Notes: generated from the letters alone by a model not told the origin. A DNA stretch of 16,519 nt from Nitrospira sp. ST-bin4 (GCA_002083565.1 MSXM01000046.1:1-16519), one strand, 5' to 3'; counted from the stretch's first letter, positions 1-6,921 are shown. Numbers and translations: made by a program.

Positions 1-72
1 TCGAAACAATGCGCAGCCCATGCCAGTCAGTAGTACTGCCGCAAGAGACAACCCGACAGTGGATCGAATCAC
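1..72 (-). CDS. 5' end of a possible exported protein or lipoprotein (runs off the left edge)
   Basis: A minus-strand frame open to the window edge begins at a GTG (70-72) and gives 24 residues, MIRSTVGLSLAAVLLTG followed by MGCALFR. This has a basic residue, then a hydrophobic run of about 14 residues, then a cysteine at position 20, which is the layout of a secretion signal and perhaps a lipoprotein signal. The lipobox is weak, because the residue three before Cys is Gly rather than Leu. No strong ribosome binding site precedes the GTG; a GAAAGG lies about 13 bases upstream. The product is not identifiable from so short a piece. It could be chance, so confidence is low. Confidence 0.35.
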   Translation of the reverse strand, partial: MIRSTVGLSLAAVLLTGMGCALFR

Positions 73-104
73 CCCGATTCCGATACCTTTCGCCCATCCC
101 TTCT

Positions 105-202
105 GAACAGGGTGAGAGGCATGCTTCTCATGCGCGCATTGAATGAAGCCCTTCTGAGGACGCGCATTCAGCGAGCAACGAGGCGTGCTTCTCATCCTGT
201 TC
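105..202. repeat. Imperfect palindromic element, 98 bp, 20-bp arms
   Basis: The left arm 105-124 (GAACAGGGTGAGAGGCATGC) pairs with the right arm 183-202 (GCGTGCTTCTCATCCTGTTC) at 17 of 20 positions. The interior carries a direct echo, CGCGCATTGAATG against CGCGCATTCAGCG. Open frames through this stretch have no ribosome binding site and simply follow the palindrome. It resembles REP/BIME-style dispersed elements; that it is dispersed in the genome is inferred, not seen. Confidence 0.6.
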
Positions 203-224
203 CCATCCCCTCCAAAGGGAAGCA

Positions 225-353
225 GGGAGGGATGCGTCTCCACTGCGCGCGACATTTCACCCACCCACCTCACGACGCGCCGAGACGCGCCGTTTCCCCA
301 GCGAGGGTCTTCCGAGACCGCGCGTTGCGCGAGCACCGGGACGCATCCCTCCC
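225..353. repeat. Inverted-repeat element with perfect 14-bp arms just downstream of radA
   Basis: GGGAGGGATGCGTC at 225-238 is matched exactly by GACGCATCCCTCCC at 340-353, enclosing about 100 GC-rich bases with further partial pairing (ACTGCGCGCGA against TTGCGCGAGCA). The right arm ends eight bases before the radA stop codon, so a radA transcript would run straight into a long hairpin. It may act as an mRNA 3'-end stabiliser or a factor-independent pause. There is no T tract, so it is not a standard intrinsic terminator. Confidence 0.6.
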
Positions 354-361
354 TCGCTTTC

Positions 362-1723
362 TTACGCCAACACCACATCCAGCGCCTCTCGCACATCCTG
401 GATTCCGACCAACTCCATACCGTCGATCGGATCGAGCTTCGCAAGATTCCGCTCAGGCAGCAGACAGCGCTTGAATCCCATCTTCGCCGCCTCCCGGATG
501 CGCAACTCCGCCTGACTCACCGCGCGCACTTCCCCGCCGAGTCCCACTTCACCGAGAATCAGGAGACCCGGTTCAATCGGCGTCTCGCGCAGACTCGACG
601 TGACCGCCGCAACGAGCCCCAGGTCGATCGCAGGTTCATCGATATGCATACCGCCAACCACGTTCACGTAGACATCCTGCCCGGAGAGATGCAGCCCCAG
701 CCGTTTCTCCATCACTGCAAGCAACAACGACACCCGGTTGAGCTCCACCCCATTGGCCATTCGTTTCGGCATGGCATAACTCGTCGAGGACACCAGCGCT
801 TGCAGCTCGACTAGAATCGGCCTGGTACCTTCGAGGCTCGATACCACGACCGAACCCGTGCTGCGCTGCGGCCGCTCGGCTAAAAACAGCTCCGAGGGAT
901 TGCTGACTTCCTCCAGCCCCCCGTCTTTCATTTCGAACACGCCGATTTCATTTGTCGAACCGAAGCGGTTCTTCACGGCGCGGAGAATGCGATAGCTGTG
1001 CCCTTTGTCTCCTTCAAAGTAGAGCACGGTATCGACGATATGCTCCAGCAATCGCGGCCCGGCGATCGCCCCTTCCTTCGTCACATGGCCGATGATGAAG
1101 ACCGGCACTCCCGCGCGCTTGGCAAACCACATGAGCTGGCCGGCGACTTCCTGCACCTGGCTGATGCTGCCTGGCGCGGACGTGATCTGCTCCGTGTATA
1201 CCGTTTGAATGGAATCCACCACCACGGCCGCCGGTTGAATCTCTTGGATGGCTTTCAAAATCTGTTCGAGAGAGGTCTCCGCAAGAATCAGCAGATTGGG
1301 ATGGTCGATGCCCAACCGTTGCCCCCGCATTTTGATCTGGCGAGGCGATTCTTCTCCGGACACATAGAGGACAGGTTGCGCGGGTGAAGCCAAACGAGGC
1401 AGCGCCTGAAGCAGCAACGTCGTCTTGCCGATTCCGGGATCGCCGCCGATCAAGATCATGGAGCCTGGGATCACACCGCCACCCAGCACCCGGTCGAATT
1501 CACCGATGCGGGTCAGCCGGCGATCCTCACCCACAACCTCGATCTCGCCGATCGGCGTGGCCGGCGCTGAGACCGTCTTCATCGCCATGGGACGGCCCTT
1601 CCCGGTAGCAGCCTGCCGCTCTTCTTTCATCGTGTTCCAGCCGCCACAGTCAGGACAACGGCCGAGCCATCGTAGCGATTGATGCCCGCAGGATTGGCAA
1701 GAGAAACTGGTTTTGGCTTTCAA
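362..1723 (-). CDS. radA: DNA repair protein RadA (Sms)
   Basis: RadA is a RecA-like ATPase and branch-migration helicase that processes recombination intermediates in the cytoplasm. The 453-residue length is normal. Visible in order: an N-terminal four-cysteine zinc finger (C9, C12, C23, C26), the Walker A motif GDPGIGKT (94-101, K100), a Walker B strand VVVDSIQT (167-174), the RadA signature KNRFG (251-255), and a Lon-protease-like C-terminal domain from about residue 270 that keeps the GGMHIDEPAIDLG stretch but is non-proteolytic in this family. The start is a TTG with GAGGGG about eight bases upstream; the MKAKTSFSCQ beginning fits the family, and the nearest upstream ATG is out of frame. 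It appears to be transcribed alone. Identity is secure. Confidence 0.97.
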   Translation of the reverse strand: MKAKTSFSCQSCGHQSLRWLGRCPDCGGWNTMKEERQAATGKGRPMAMKTVSAPATPIGEIEVVGEDRRLTRIGEFDRVLGGGVIPGSMILIGGDPGIGKTTLLLQALPRLASPAQPVLYVSGEESPRQIKMRGQRLGIDHPNLLILAETSLEQILKAIQEIQPAAVVVDSIQTVYTEQITSAPGSISQVQEVAGQLMWFAKRAGVPVFIIGHVTKEGAIAGPRLLEHIVDTVLYFEGDKGHSYRILRAVKNRFGSTNEIGVFEMKDGGLEEVSNPSELFLAERPQRSTGSVVVSSLEGTRPILVELQALVSSTSYAMPKRMANGVELNRVSLLLAVMEKRLGLHLSGQDVYVNVVGGMHIDEPAIDLGLVAAVTSSLRETPIEPGLLILGEVGLGGEVRAVSQAELRIREAAKMGFKRCLLPERNLAKLDPIDGMELVGIQDVREALDVVLA

Positions 1724-1828
1724 CGGAAGCCCCTCATGCGAAGGAATAGAAGGGATCAGACCGGGTTATCTTAATAGATGCGCAGAAGGAATAAAAGAAG
1801 GAAGGACTGAGGACCGGGGCGTAGAACT

Positions 1829-1906
1829 GATGGCATATGGCACGTAATCAGATCAGAGCCTGGGTTTGCTTTTGATTCATTCTCGGATTTCATGCCATAC
1901 GCCATC
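1829..1906. repeat. Inverted repeat, 14-bp arms, between radA and the aldo/keto reductase
   Basis: GATGGCATATGGCA (1829-1842) and TGCCATACGCCATC (1893-1906) pair at 13 of 14 positions around a 50-base loop. It lies 30 bases beyond the stop of the aldo/keto reductase gene and upstream of radA. It could be an mRNA 3' structure of the reductase or another dispersed palindrome. No T tract follows it on the minus strand. Confidence 0.45.
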
Positions 1907-1935
1907 GACTCTTTCGAGGAAATGCGCCTCAGGTC

Positions 1936-2904
1936 CTACCAGGCATAGGCTTCCGGCGCTGTCCCGCCCGGCCCCGGAAAGATCTCGTCTAATCGCTTCA
2001 GCTGGTCGGCGCTCAATGTCAGCGCTAAGGCCCGCATGGCGCCATTCAACTGATCTATCGTACGCGGTCCAATGATGGGCGACGTCACCGCCGGCTGATG
2101 AAGCAGCCATGCGAGTGCCACATCGGCAGGTTGCTCGCCCGTGCTCTGACAGAACGTCTCATACGCTTCGAGCTTTGGGCGATACTTTTCTATTTCCTTC
2201 TTCAAATCCTCATCCGCCCGCCGTCCAACCGTCACCGGCTTCAGCGCTCCTGCCAGCAACCCGCGCGCCAGCGGACTCCAGGGTATCACGCCGATGCCAT
2301 ACGCGGTGCAGGCCGGAATCACCTCCAGCTCAATCGTCCGCTCGACCAGATTATAAAGGCTCTGTTCGGAGATCAGCCCGAGAAAATGGCGGTTCCTGGC
2401 CAGCTCTTGCGCCTGGGCCAGATGCCACCCCGCGAAATTACTGCTGCCGACATAGAGAATTTTCCCCTCGCGGACCAGCTGCTCCATCGCCTGCCAGATT
2501 TCCTCCCACGGTGACTCCCGGTCAATATGATGCATCTGATACAGATCGATGTAGTCGGTGCCCAACCGCCGCAAACTCTCCTCACAGGCTCGCCTAATGT
2601 GCAAGGCCGAGAGCCGCGACTGATTCGGCCAGTTACCCATGCGACCGAAGACTTTCGTCGCCAGGACAATTTTCTCACGCCGCCCGCCTTGATGGAGCCA
2701 ACGCCCGACGATTTGTTCCGTCCACCCTTCCCCCACCTTCCAGCCATACACATTCGCCGTGTCAAAAAAATTGATGCCGAGGTCCAGCGCGCGGTCCATG
2801 ATCGCAAAACTGTCAGCCTCGCTTGTCTCCGGCCCGAAGTTCATCGTGCCGAGACAAAGCCGGCTGACCTTCACGCCCGAACGGCCGAGATGGATGTACT
2901 GCAT
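1936..2904 (-). CDS. Aldo/keto reductase (NADP-dependent oxidoreductase)
   Basis: This is a 322-residue TIM-barrel oxidoreductase of the aldo/keto reductase superfamily, the typical length of the bacterial YajO/YghZ/GSP69-like members. It opens with LGRSGVKVSRLCLGTMNFG, the family's first strand. The catalytic tetrad is in place: D48 and Y53 in FFDTANVYG, K84 in LATKVF and H125 in LYQMHHID. The C-terminal SPIIGPRTIDQLNGAMRAL stretch is the usual cofactor-phosphate-binding region. The ATG at 2902-2904 matches the family N-terminus. It reduces aldehydes or ketones with NADPH in the cytoplasm, but the physiological substrate cannot be read from sequence. It lies 212 bases upstream of radA on the same strand, with an inverted repeat between, so co-transcription is doubtful. 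Confidence 0.92.
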   Translation of the reverse strand: MQYIHLGRSGVKVSRLCLGTMNFGPETSEADSFAIMDRALDLGINFFDTANVYGWKVGEGWTEQIVGRWLHQGGRREKIVLATKVFGRMGNWPNQSRLSALHIRRACEESLRRLGTDYIDLYQMHHIDRESPWEEIWQAMEQLVREGKILYVGSSNFAGWHLAQAQELARNRHFLGLISEQSLYNLVERTIELEVIPACTAYGIGVIPWSPLARGLLAGALKPVTVGRRADEDLKKEIEKYRPKLEAYETFCQSTGEQPADVALAWLLHQPAVTSPIIGPRTIDQLNGAMRALALTLSADQLKRLDEIFPGPGGTAPEAYAW

Positions 2905-3015
2905 GGTGCCTTATAATGCGCGCACGCTGTGAGACAACAGCTTACAATGATGGCGGATACCACGAACCCTACTGAGTTTCAACTTTTCAATCCTAGAATA
3001 GAGTTTTCTCAACGC

Positions 3016-3300
3016 TCACGACTGCTCGCGTGATGCTTCGGCCAAGCTCTTGTGCGCCAGCGCGATTGCCTCCAGCAACGCCTTTCGTTCCTGAGTCGAT
3101 TGCCTGGCTGGCGGCACAGTCGCCACAAACCGCTCCGCCGCCGCCGTCAACCTTTGCATCACCTCAGTCACACTCTCCTGCCGAACACCCTGCAGCGTTG
3201 CGGCCGCTCTCTTCAGCGCATACCTCCTCCGAGGCCCCACGTACATCTGCGGAGCGATGGGATTATCCTTTTCCAGTTCCGGACGTCGAAATACTGCCAT
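3016..3300 (-). CDS. Small hypothetical protein (94 aa)
   Basis: I do not recognise a family. The start is the ATG at 3298-3300, because GGGAGG sits four bases upstream on the minus strand; a start eight codons earlier lacks any such site. The product begins MAVFRRPELEKDNPIAPQMY, then has a basic patch (GPRRRYALKRAAA), then two predicted amphipathic helices rich in Ala, Glu and Arg (about 30-62 and 68-92) that could pair or form a short coiled coil. There is no signal peptide or membrane segment, so it is probably cytoplasmic. It is upstream of and co-directional with the aldo/keto reductase but 111 bases away. Confidence 0.6.
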   Translation of the reverse strand: MAVFRRPELEKDNPIAPQMYVGPRRRYALKRAAATLQGVRQESVTEVMQRLTAAAERFVATVPPARQSTQERKALLEAIALAHKSLAEASREQS

Positions 3301-3637
3301 GATCCCTCCCAAATCATCAGACAACGAAGAATGCGCTGTTTACTCTACCCGATCTATGGCAGGAATAGCATCTGAAGTTGTGGACAGCGGAACGACCAGC
3401 GCCTATGCAGAGGGAACCAGTGCAGGAAGGCAGTACGCAGTAATGGGAAGCGTGTCCGGTTCAGAAAAAGTAATCACGACTTATCATGGGACAACTGCTC
3501 ATACTTGTCTCGACAATTCAGTCAAAACAGACGCAGGACGGATGATCAACACTGTGACGGGGCGCTACTGAGTGACTTACGGAGAGGAAGATATTCCAGA
3601 GAGGGGTAATCCTGTTGTAGAGGCACTGCCGGAATGA
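3301..3637. other. Gap without a convincing gene
   Basis: These 337 bases separate two minus-strand genes. A plus-strand open frame ends at 3571 and could start at 3299, but it has no ribosome binding site, overlaps the start of the minus-strand gene and matches nothing I recognise. The stretch is less GC-rich than its neighbours. No hairpin with a T tract, tRNA or tandem repeat was seen. It should hold the promoter of the 94-residue gene, but I cannot place it. Confidence 0.5.
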
Positions 3638-4042
3638 CTATGCAAGCCGAAATCGAGTCCGTGTATCACTGAGGGAATCACGAGAGATACTCTTCCAAAT
3701 GAAAGACTGAATCCGCTTCCGGTGCTCCTGGCTCAGACGCATAAATCGAATGGATGACTGACAGCCAGACACCCAGACAACATGTGCAGAACTCAAAACG
3801 AGCGGTGGCAATTCGTCGGGAAGTGCGATCGTGAGAGTTAACAATGTCCCACGCGTCACGGGACTGTCGCTGATGATTTTGCATCCGGACACGGACAAAT
3901 TCTTGGTCAGTCCTTCTCCCTGGTGAGGCTGCGTCGAGATTTCACCCGTATAACGTACTCGGCACGTAACAACCACACGTTCAGCGAACCGGTTATCAAT
4001 GGGTTCGTAAGATTTTCGACTGTTCATAGTGGGTTTCAGCAT
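3638..4042 (-). CDS. PilZ domain protein (cyclic di-GMP effector candidate)
   Basis: This is a single-domain PilZ protein of 134 residues. Both c-di-GMP contact motifs are intact: RxxxR as RFAER (residues 18-22 of this start) and [D/N]xSxxG as NLSVSG (48-53), about 26 residues apart as in functional PilZ domains. The beta-barrel continues through TLLTLTIALPD and SAHVVWVSGC and ends in a helix (LSQEHRKRIQSFIWKS). I chose the ATG at 4040-4042, which has GGAGCGG about nine bases upstream; a GTG at 4057 is possible but lacks a good site. Stand-alone PilZ proteins usually act as adaptors for motility, polysaccharide synthesis or surface attachment. No partner gene adjoins it, so its target is unknown. 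Confidence 0.88.
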   Translation of the reverse strand: MLKPTMNSRKSYEPIDNRFAERVVVTCRVRYTGEISTQPHQGEGLTKNLSVSGCKIISDSPVTRGTLLTLTIALPDELPPLVLSSAHVVWVSGCQSSIRFMRLSQEHRKRIQSFIWKSISRDSLSDTRTRFRLA

Positions 4043-4310
4043 AGTGTTCCGCTCCACTTTTTTCGAATCAATTCAACATTCTGGTTCCCTCCCGGAAGAT
4101 TACAGGAGCAACCCCAATCACGACCATACCCCGTGTGAGGGGAACGTCACCCCACAAAGGAATAAGAAGCGGGCGTGAGGACCCGTTTTGAGCGAGACCA
4201 CCCGATTAACCGGCAACCGACTTGGTGAATGCACCCCTGCGCGTGGCAACACGCACTGCCACAAAAACATGGACAACTACCACATCACACATCACATGGA
4301 ATTTTGTTGT
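4043..4310. other. Gap upstream of the PilZ gene
   Basis: No gene is supported here. The stretch contains a short GC-rich inverted element near 4128-4157 (CCCCGTGTGAGGGG followed by GTCACCCC) and A/T-rich bases at 4056-4080 (CTTTTTTCGAATCAATTCAA) where the PilZ promoter or leader would lie. Short open frames here show no ribosome binding site. Confidence 0.4.
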
Positions 4311-4423
4311 TTGTGAAGCGCGAACCTCAGGACGGAAAGAGCACGTCTGATTCTCGCTTGCGAGATACGGTTTGATAGGCTCACCGTCCTGAGCAGAGCC
4401 GAAGGACGTGATACGCTTCACAA
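4311..4423. repeat. Nested palindromic repeat, 113 bp
   Basis: The ends are exact inverted copies: TTGTGAAGCG (4311-4320) and CGCTTCACAA (4414-4423). Inside them CCTCAGGACGG (4325-4335) pairs with CCGTCCTGAGC (4384-4394) at 10 of 11 positions, and the centre is a perfect TCTCGC-TT-GCGAGA hairpin (4352-4365). The segment CGTCCTGAGCAGAGCCGAAG near the right end is a motif I know as a common dispersed repeat in environmental bacterial genomes; read on the minus strand it gives the recurring spurious peptide SFGSAQDGEP. It is best taken as a non-coding REP/MITE-type element, not a gene. Confidence 0.7.
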
Positions 4424-4442
4424 GGAACGCACGTCGTGCCGG

Positions 4443-4712
4443 CTAGTGCGATCTTCCGGGCAATCTGAACTGGAGTCCGACGGCGCCGGTGCGAAGCAAC
4501 ACCCGCCCATCCTGAAGCCCGATCGCATACCGCATGAACACCTCAGGCGGACCACCTCGATATTGATGGGAGTGATCTTGATTGCGAAGCGCGTCTCGGA
4601 GGCCCTCTTCTTCAGCAGCCCATTCTTCTAAATCAAGCTGCCCACTCGCCCGCCTTTTCTGCCTTCGACACCACAGAATCCGCGCCATGACGGAATTGGT
4701 TGGATACACCAT
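4443..4712 (-). CDS. Small hypothetical protein (89 aa) with a very strong ribosome binding site
   Basis: I do not recognise the family. AGGAGGT lies five bases before the ATG at 4710-4712, a near-perfect ribosome binding site and the main reason to call it. The product has a basic N-terminal third (RILWCRRQKRRASGQ), an acidic helical middle (DLEEWAAEEEGLRDALRNQ), and an end containing YAIGLQDGRVLLRTGAVGLQFRLPG, which could form beta strands. There is no signal peptide; two short hydrophobic patches are too short to span a membrane. It is divergent from the RsbRD_N-like gene, sharing a 206-base promoter region, and its stop lies 20 bases from the 4311-4423 palindrome. Confidence 0.6.
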   Translation of the reverse strand: MVYPTNSVMARILWCRRQKRRASGQLDLEEWAAEEEGLRDALRNQDHSHQYRGGPPEVFMRYAIGLQDGRVLLRTGAVGLQFRLPGRSH

Positions 4713-4918
4713 ATTCCACCTCCTGTCATGCCAGTTACTCTCGACATTTCAATTGCATCTATAACCTATCAATAACTCCGGTAAATTCGCAATTCCAGCG
4801 GTAACTCCCCCTAGTGAGATCTTACGGCTCTCCCAATAAATAGAGATCGATCGGCTTGCGTTCTACCAGAGGGGAGAGCTAAAATCGCCCACCGCTCACC
4901 CCTAGCTGGAGGTACCCC

Positions 4919-5410
4919 ATGCCGGCATTGGCTGTCCGACTCATTCAGCTCATCGAGAAACACGCTGAAGACCTTTCCCGCGAGCTTAGCGAGAAAGTAT
5001 GGAGCGCCCCCCAATGTAGCGATTTGCGCAAAGTCCCTTCGGACGAACTTGAAGCCCGCACCCGCGAGATCTACCGCAATCTGAGCGACTGGCTGCTGCA
5101 CAAGACCGAGGACCAGTTGGCCCGGCGTTATACTGAGCTGGGAGCAACACGTGTCCAACAGGGCGTCGGCTATAGCCACTTCCTCTGGGCCATTACCGCC
5201 ACCAAGGAGCATGTGCGTGCTTTTATCGATCGCGAAGGTCTCGCCGATAATGCTATGGAGTTAAACGGGAAGCTGGAGTTGCTCCAGATGCTCGATCACT
5301 TCTTCGATCGTGCGCTATACTACGCCGCCGTCGGCTACGACCAAGAGCGCAACCGCGTAGGAAGCCAGAACCGCAGACGCAAAAGTGATCACCAGGCATT
5401 ACCCAGGTAA
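4919..5410 (+). CDS. Helical protein resembling the RsbRD N-terminal domain
   Basis: This is an all-helical, soluble-looking protein of 163 residues with a clear start: GGAGGT five bases upstream of the ATG. The middle, YRNLSDWLLHKTEDQLARRYTE and then LGATRVQQGVGYSHFLWAI, has the pattern of the RsbRD_N family (helical domain of RsbT co-antagonist and related sensor proteins), where the LGxxRxxQG segment followed by a long helix is characteristic. In stressosome or sensor proteins this domain sits before a STAS or kinase domain; here it stands alone and ends in a basic tail (GSQNRRRKSDHQALPR). A signalling or heme/ligand sensing role is possible but not shown. The family call is from memory of the pattern. 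Confidence 0.5.
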   Translation: MPALAVRLIQLIEKHAEDLSRELSEKVWSAPQCSDLRKVPSDELEARTREIYRNLSDWLLHKTEDQLARRYTELGATRVQQGVGYSHFLWAITATKEHVRAFIDREGLADNAMELNGKLELLQMLDHFFDRALYYAAVGYDQERNRVGSQNRRRKSDHQALPR

Positions 5411-5415
5411 TGCCT
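5394..5415. promoter_or_regulatory. Perfect 22-base palindrome spanning the stop codon
   Basis: AGGCATTACC-CA-GGTAATGCCT is fully self-complementary apart from the two central bases, and its right arm includes the TAA stop of the preceding gene (5408-5410). No T tract follows, so it is a poor intrinsic terminator. It could be a repressor-type operator for the ammonium transporter gene that starts 196 bases further on, or a 3' mRNA structure. Confidence 0.4.
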
Positions 5416-5610
5416 GACGGTCCTTAGTCACATGATCCCGATTGGACGCCGACCGCGGCGTTTGTGGATCGGTATCGATTCATTCCTCGTCCCTTTCTCT
5501 GACTTTTTCAATTCCCATTTGATTGCCCATTTCATATTCACAAACAGTGGAGTACACTCCCGTCCATTTGGCATCCCCACCCGCGCCTAGCCTATATAAG
5601 GAGGATCGAC

Positions 5611-6798
5611 ATGAAGCATGCCGTCTGTGTAAAGGCACTCGGTGTGGTCAGTCTGCTGGTTTTATGCTTCAGCAGTTGGGCGAGCGCTTCAGAACCTACG
5701 GGCGGCATCAACGAAGCACGCCTGGTCGCACAATATAACTACTCGATCCACATCCTGGCCATGCTGGTGGTGGGATTCGGATTTTTGATGGTATTCGTCC
5801 GGCGCTACGGCTTCGGCGCAACCACCGGCACATACCTGGTGGTCGCAACCGGTCTGCCCCTCTATATATCTTTACGAGCCAATGGAATGGTCGGCCATGC
5901 GCTGAAACCACATTCGGTGGAAACACTGATGCTGGCTGAATTTTCCGTCGCGACGACCTTGATCGCAATGGGCGCGGTGCTTGGGCGGTTGCGTGTCTTT
6001 CAGTACGCCCTCCTCACACTCTTGCTGGTGCCTCTGTATGCGCTCAACGAGTGGCTGGTCCTGGACAATGGATCAGGGCTTACCAAAGGCTTCCAGGATT
6101 CCGCCGGCTCGATCGTCATTCACGCATTCGGCGCCTATTTCGGACTTGCGGCGTCCCTCGTCCTGACCACCGCGCAGCAACGCAGCCGGCCGATCGAATC
6201 CGATCCGACGTCCGACCGCTTCTCGATGCTCGGCTCGATGGTGCTGTGGCTGTTCTGGCCGAGTTTTGCCACCGCGATTGTGCCGTTTGAAGAAATGCCG
6301 CAAACCATTGTGAATACGCTCTTGTCCTTAAGCGGCGCCACGCTCGCCACCTATTTCCTGAGCACGTATCTGCATAAAGGAAAAACGTCAATGATGGATA
6401 TGGCCAATGCCGCTCTGGCAGGCGGAGTCTCTATTGGCTCGACCTGTAATGTCGTGGGGCCAACCGGCGCATTCACGATCGGGGTACTCGCCGGCATCCT
6501 CTCGGTTATCGGATATGTGTTTATTCAGCCCATGCTGGAATCCAAGATCAAGCTGGTCGACACCTGCGGCGTCCACAATCTCCATGGGATGCCTGGACTA
6601 TTGGGCGGACTCAGCGCGATCGTCATTGTTCCCGGCGTCGCCGGCGCACAAATTGCAGGCATCGGCATCTCTCTGGCCATTGCGATAGTCGGTGGGTTGG
6701 TCGTCGGCACAGTGCTCAAAGCCACTGGTACTGTAGAACATCCCTATGAAGACGCTCCAGAGTTTACCCATGTCGAGGGCCCCGGAGGCGGACATTAG
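5611..6798 (+). CDS. Rh-type ammonium/ammonia transporter
   Basis: This is an inner-membrane channel for ammonium uptake in the Amt/Mep/Rh superfamily, 395 residues. Residues 1-27 form a signal peptide (hydrophobic GVVSLLVLCFSSW, then ASA), as in other bacterial Rh proteins. About eleven hydrophobic segments follow. The pore residues are present: D163 with H171 in the block 161-175 (FQDSAGSIVIHAFGA), and D317 with H325 in DTCGVHNLHGMPG, each Asp-His pair eight residues apart as in AmtB. HAFGAYFGLAAS, ANAALAGGV and VHNLHGMPGL are Rh rather than Amt signatures; Amt has FGVHG at the second site. AAGGAGG lies seven bases before the ATG. No glnK/PII gene adjoins, which suits Rh proteins. The C-terminal tail is short and acidic and ends in GPGGGH. 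It converges with the CBS-domain gene. Confidence 0.95.
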   Translation: MKHAVCVKALGVVSLLVLCFSSWASASEPTGGINEARLVAQYNYSIHILAMLVVGFGFLMVFVRRYGFGATTGTYLVVATGLPLYISLRANGMVGHALKPHSVETLMLAEFSVATTLIAMGAVLGRLRVFQYALLTLLLVPLYALNEWLVLDNGSGLTKGFQDSAGSIVIHAFGAYFGLAASLVLTTAQQRSRPIESDPTSDRFSMLGSMVLWLFWPSFATAIVPFEEMPQTIVNTLLSLSGATLATYFLSTYLHKGKTSMMDMANAALAGGVSIGSTCNVVGPTGAFTIGVLAGILSVIGYVFIQPMLESKIKLVDTCGVHNLHGMPGLLGGLSAIVIVPGVAGAQIAGIGISLAIAIVGGLVVGTVLKATGTVEHPYEDAPEFTHVEGPGGGH

Positions 6799-6820
6799 AA
6801 CCGGGAGGTAACGCACAAAA

Positions 6821-6862
6821 AGACAGGCGACACAGGCAGTCAGCTGCCTGTGTCGCCTGTCT
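6821..6862. terminator. Perfect 19-bp stem hairpin between convergent genes
   Basis: AGACAGGCGACACAGGCAG (6821-6839), loop TCAG, and an exact reverse complement at 6844-6862. On the minus strand it is followed by TTTTGTG, making a good intrinsic terminator for the CBS-domain gene; on the plus strand it lies 23 bases past the transporter stop but has no T run after it. It probably serves both convergent genes. Confidence 0.8.
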
Positions 6863-6879
6863 CGACGCCTCTTCGGATG

Positions 6880-6910
6880 GGCTTATCCTACCCCCCGCCC
6901 GGGATAAGCC
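6880..6910. repeat. Second hairpin, 9-bp stem
   Basis: GGCTTATCC (6880-6888) and GGATAAGCC (6902-6910) pair exactly around a C-rich 13-base loop, 11 bases past the stop of the CBS-domain gene. With the longer hairpin at 6821-6862 it forms a tandem stem structure at the junction. No T tract adjoins it. Confidence 0.45.
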
Positions 6911-6921
6911 TGAACCACTGG

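Noticed and set aside
185..814. Plus-strand open frame of 209 codons
   Set aside because: Lies within palindromic elements and antisense to radA; no recognisable protein.
3257..3571. Plus-strand open frame of up to 104 codons ending in a Ser/Thr/Gly-rich stretch
   Set aside because: It overlaps the start of the better-supported minus-strand gene, lacks a ribosome binding site at any of its ATGs and resembles no known family.
4206..4421. Minus-strand frame starting MKRITSFGSAQDGEP
   Set aside because: The peptide is translated from a common dispersed palindromic repeat; there is no ribosome binding site and the DNA palindrome explains the sequence.
5569..5584. Possible sigma-54 promoter TGGCATCCCCACCCGC before the ammonium transporter
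   Set aside because: The GG-GC spacing is 11 rather than 10 bases and the TT before GC is missing.
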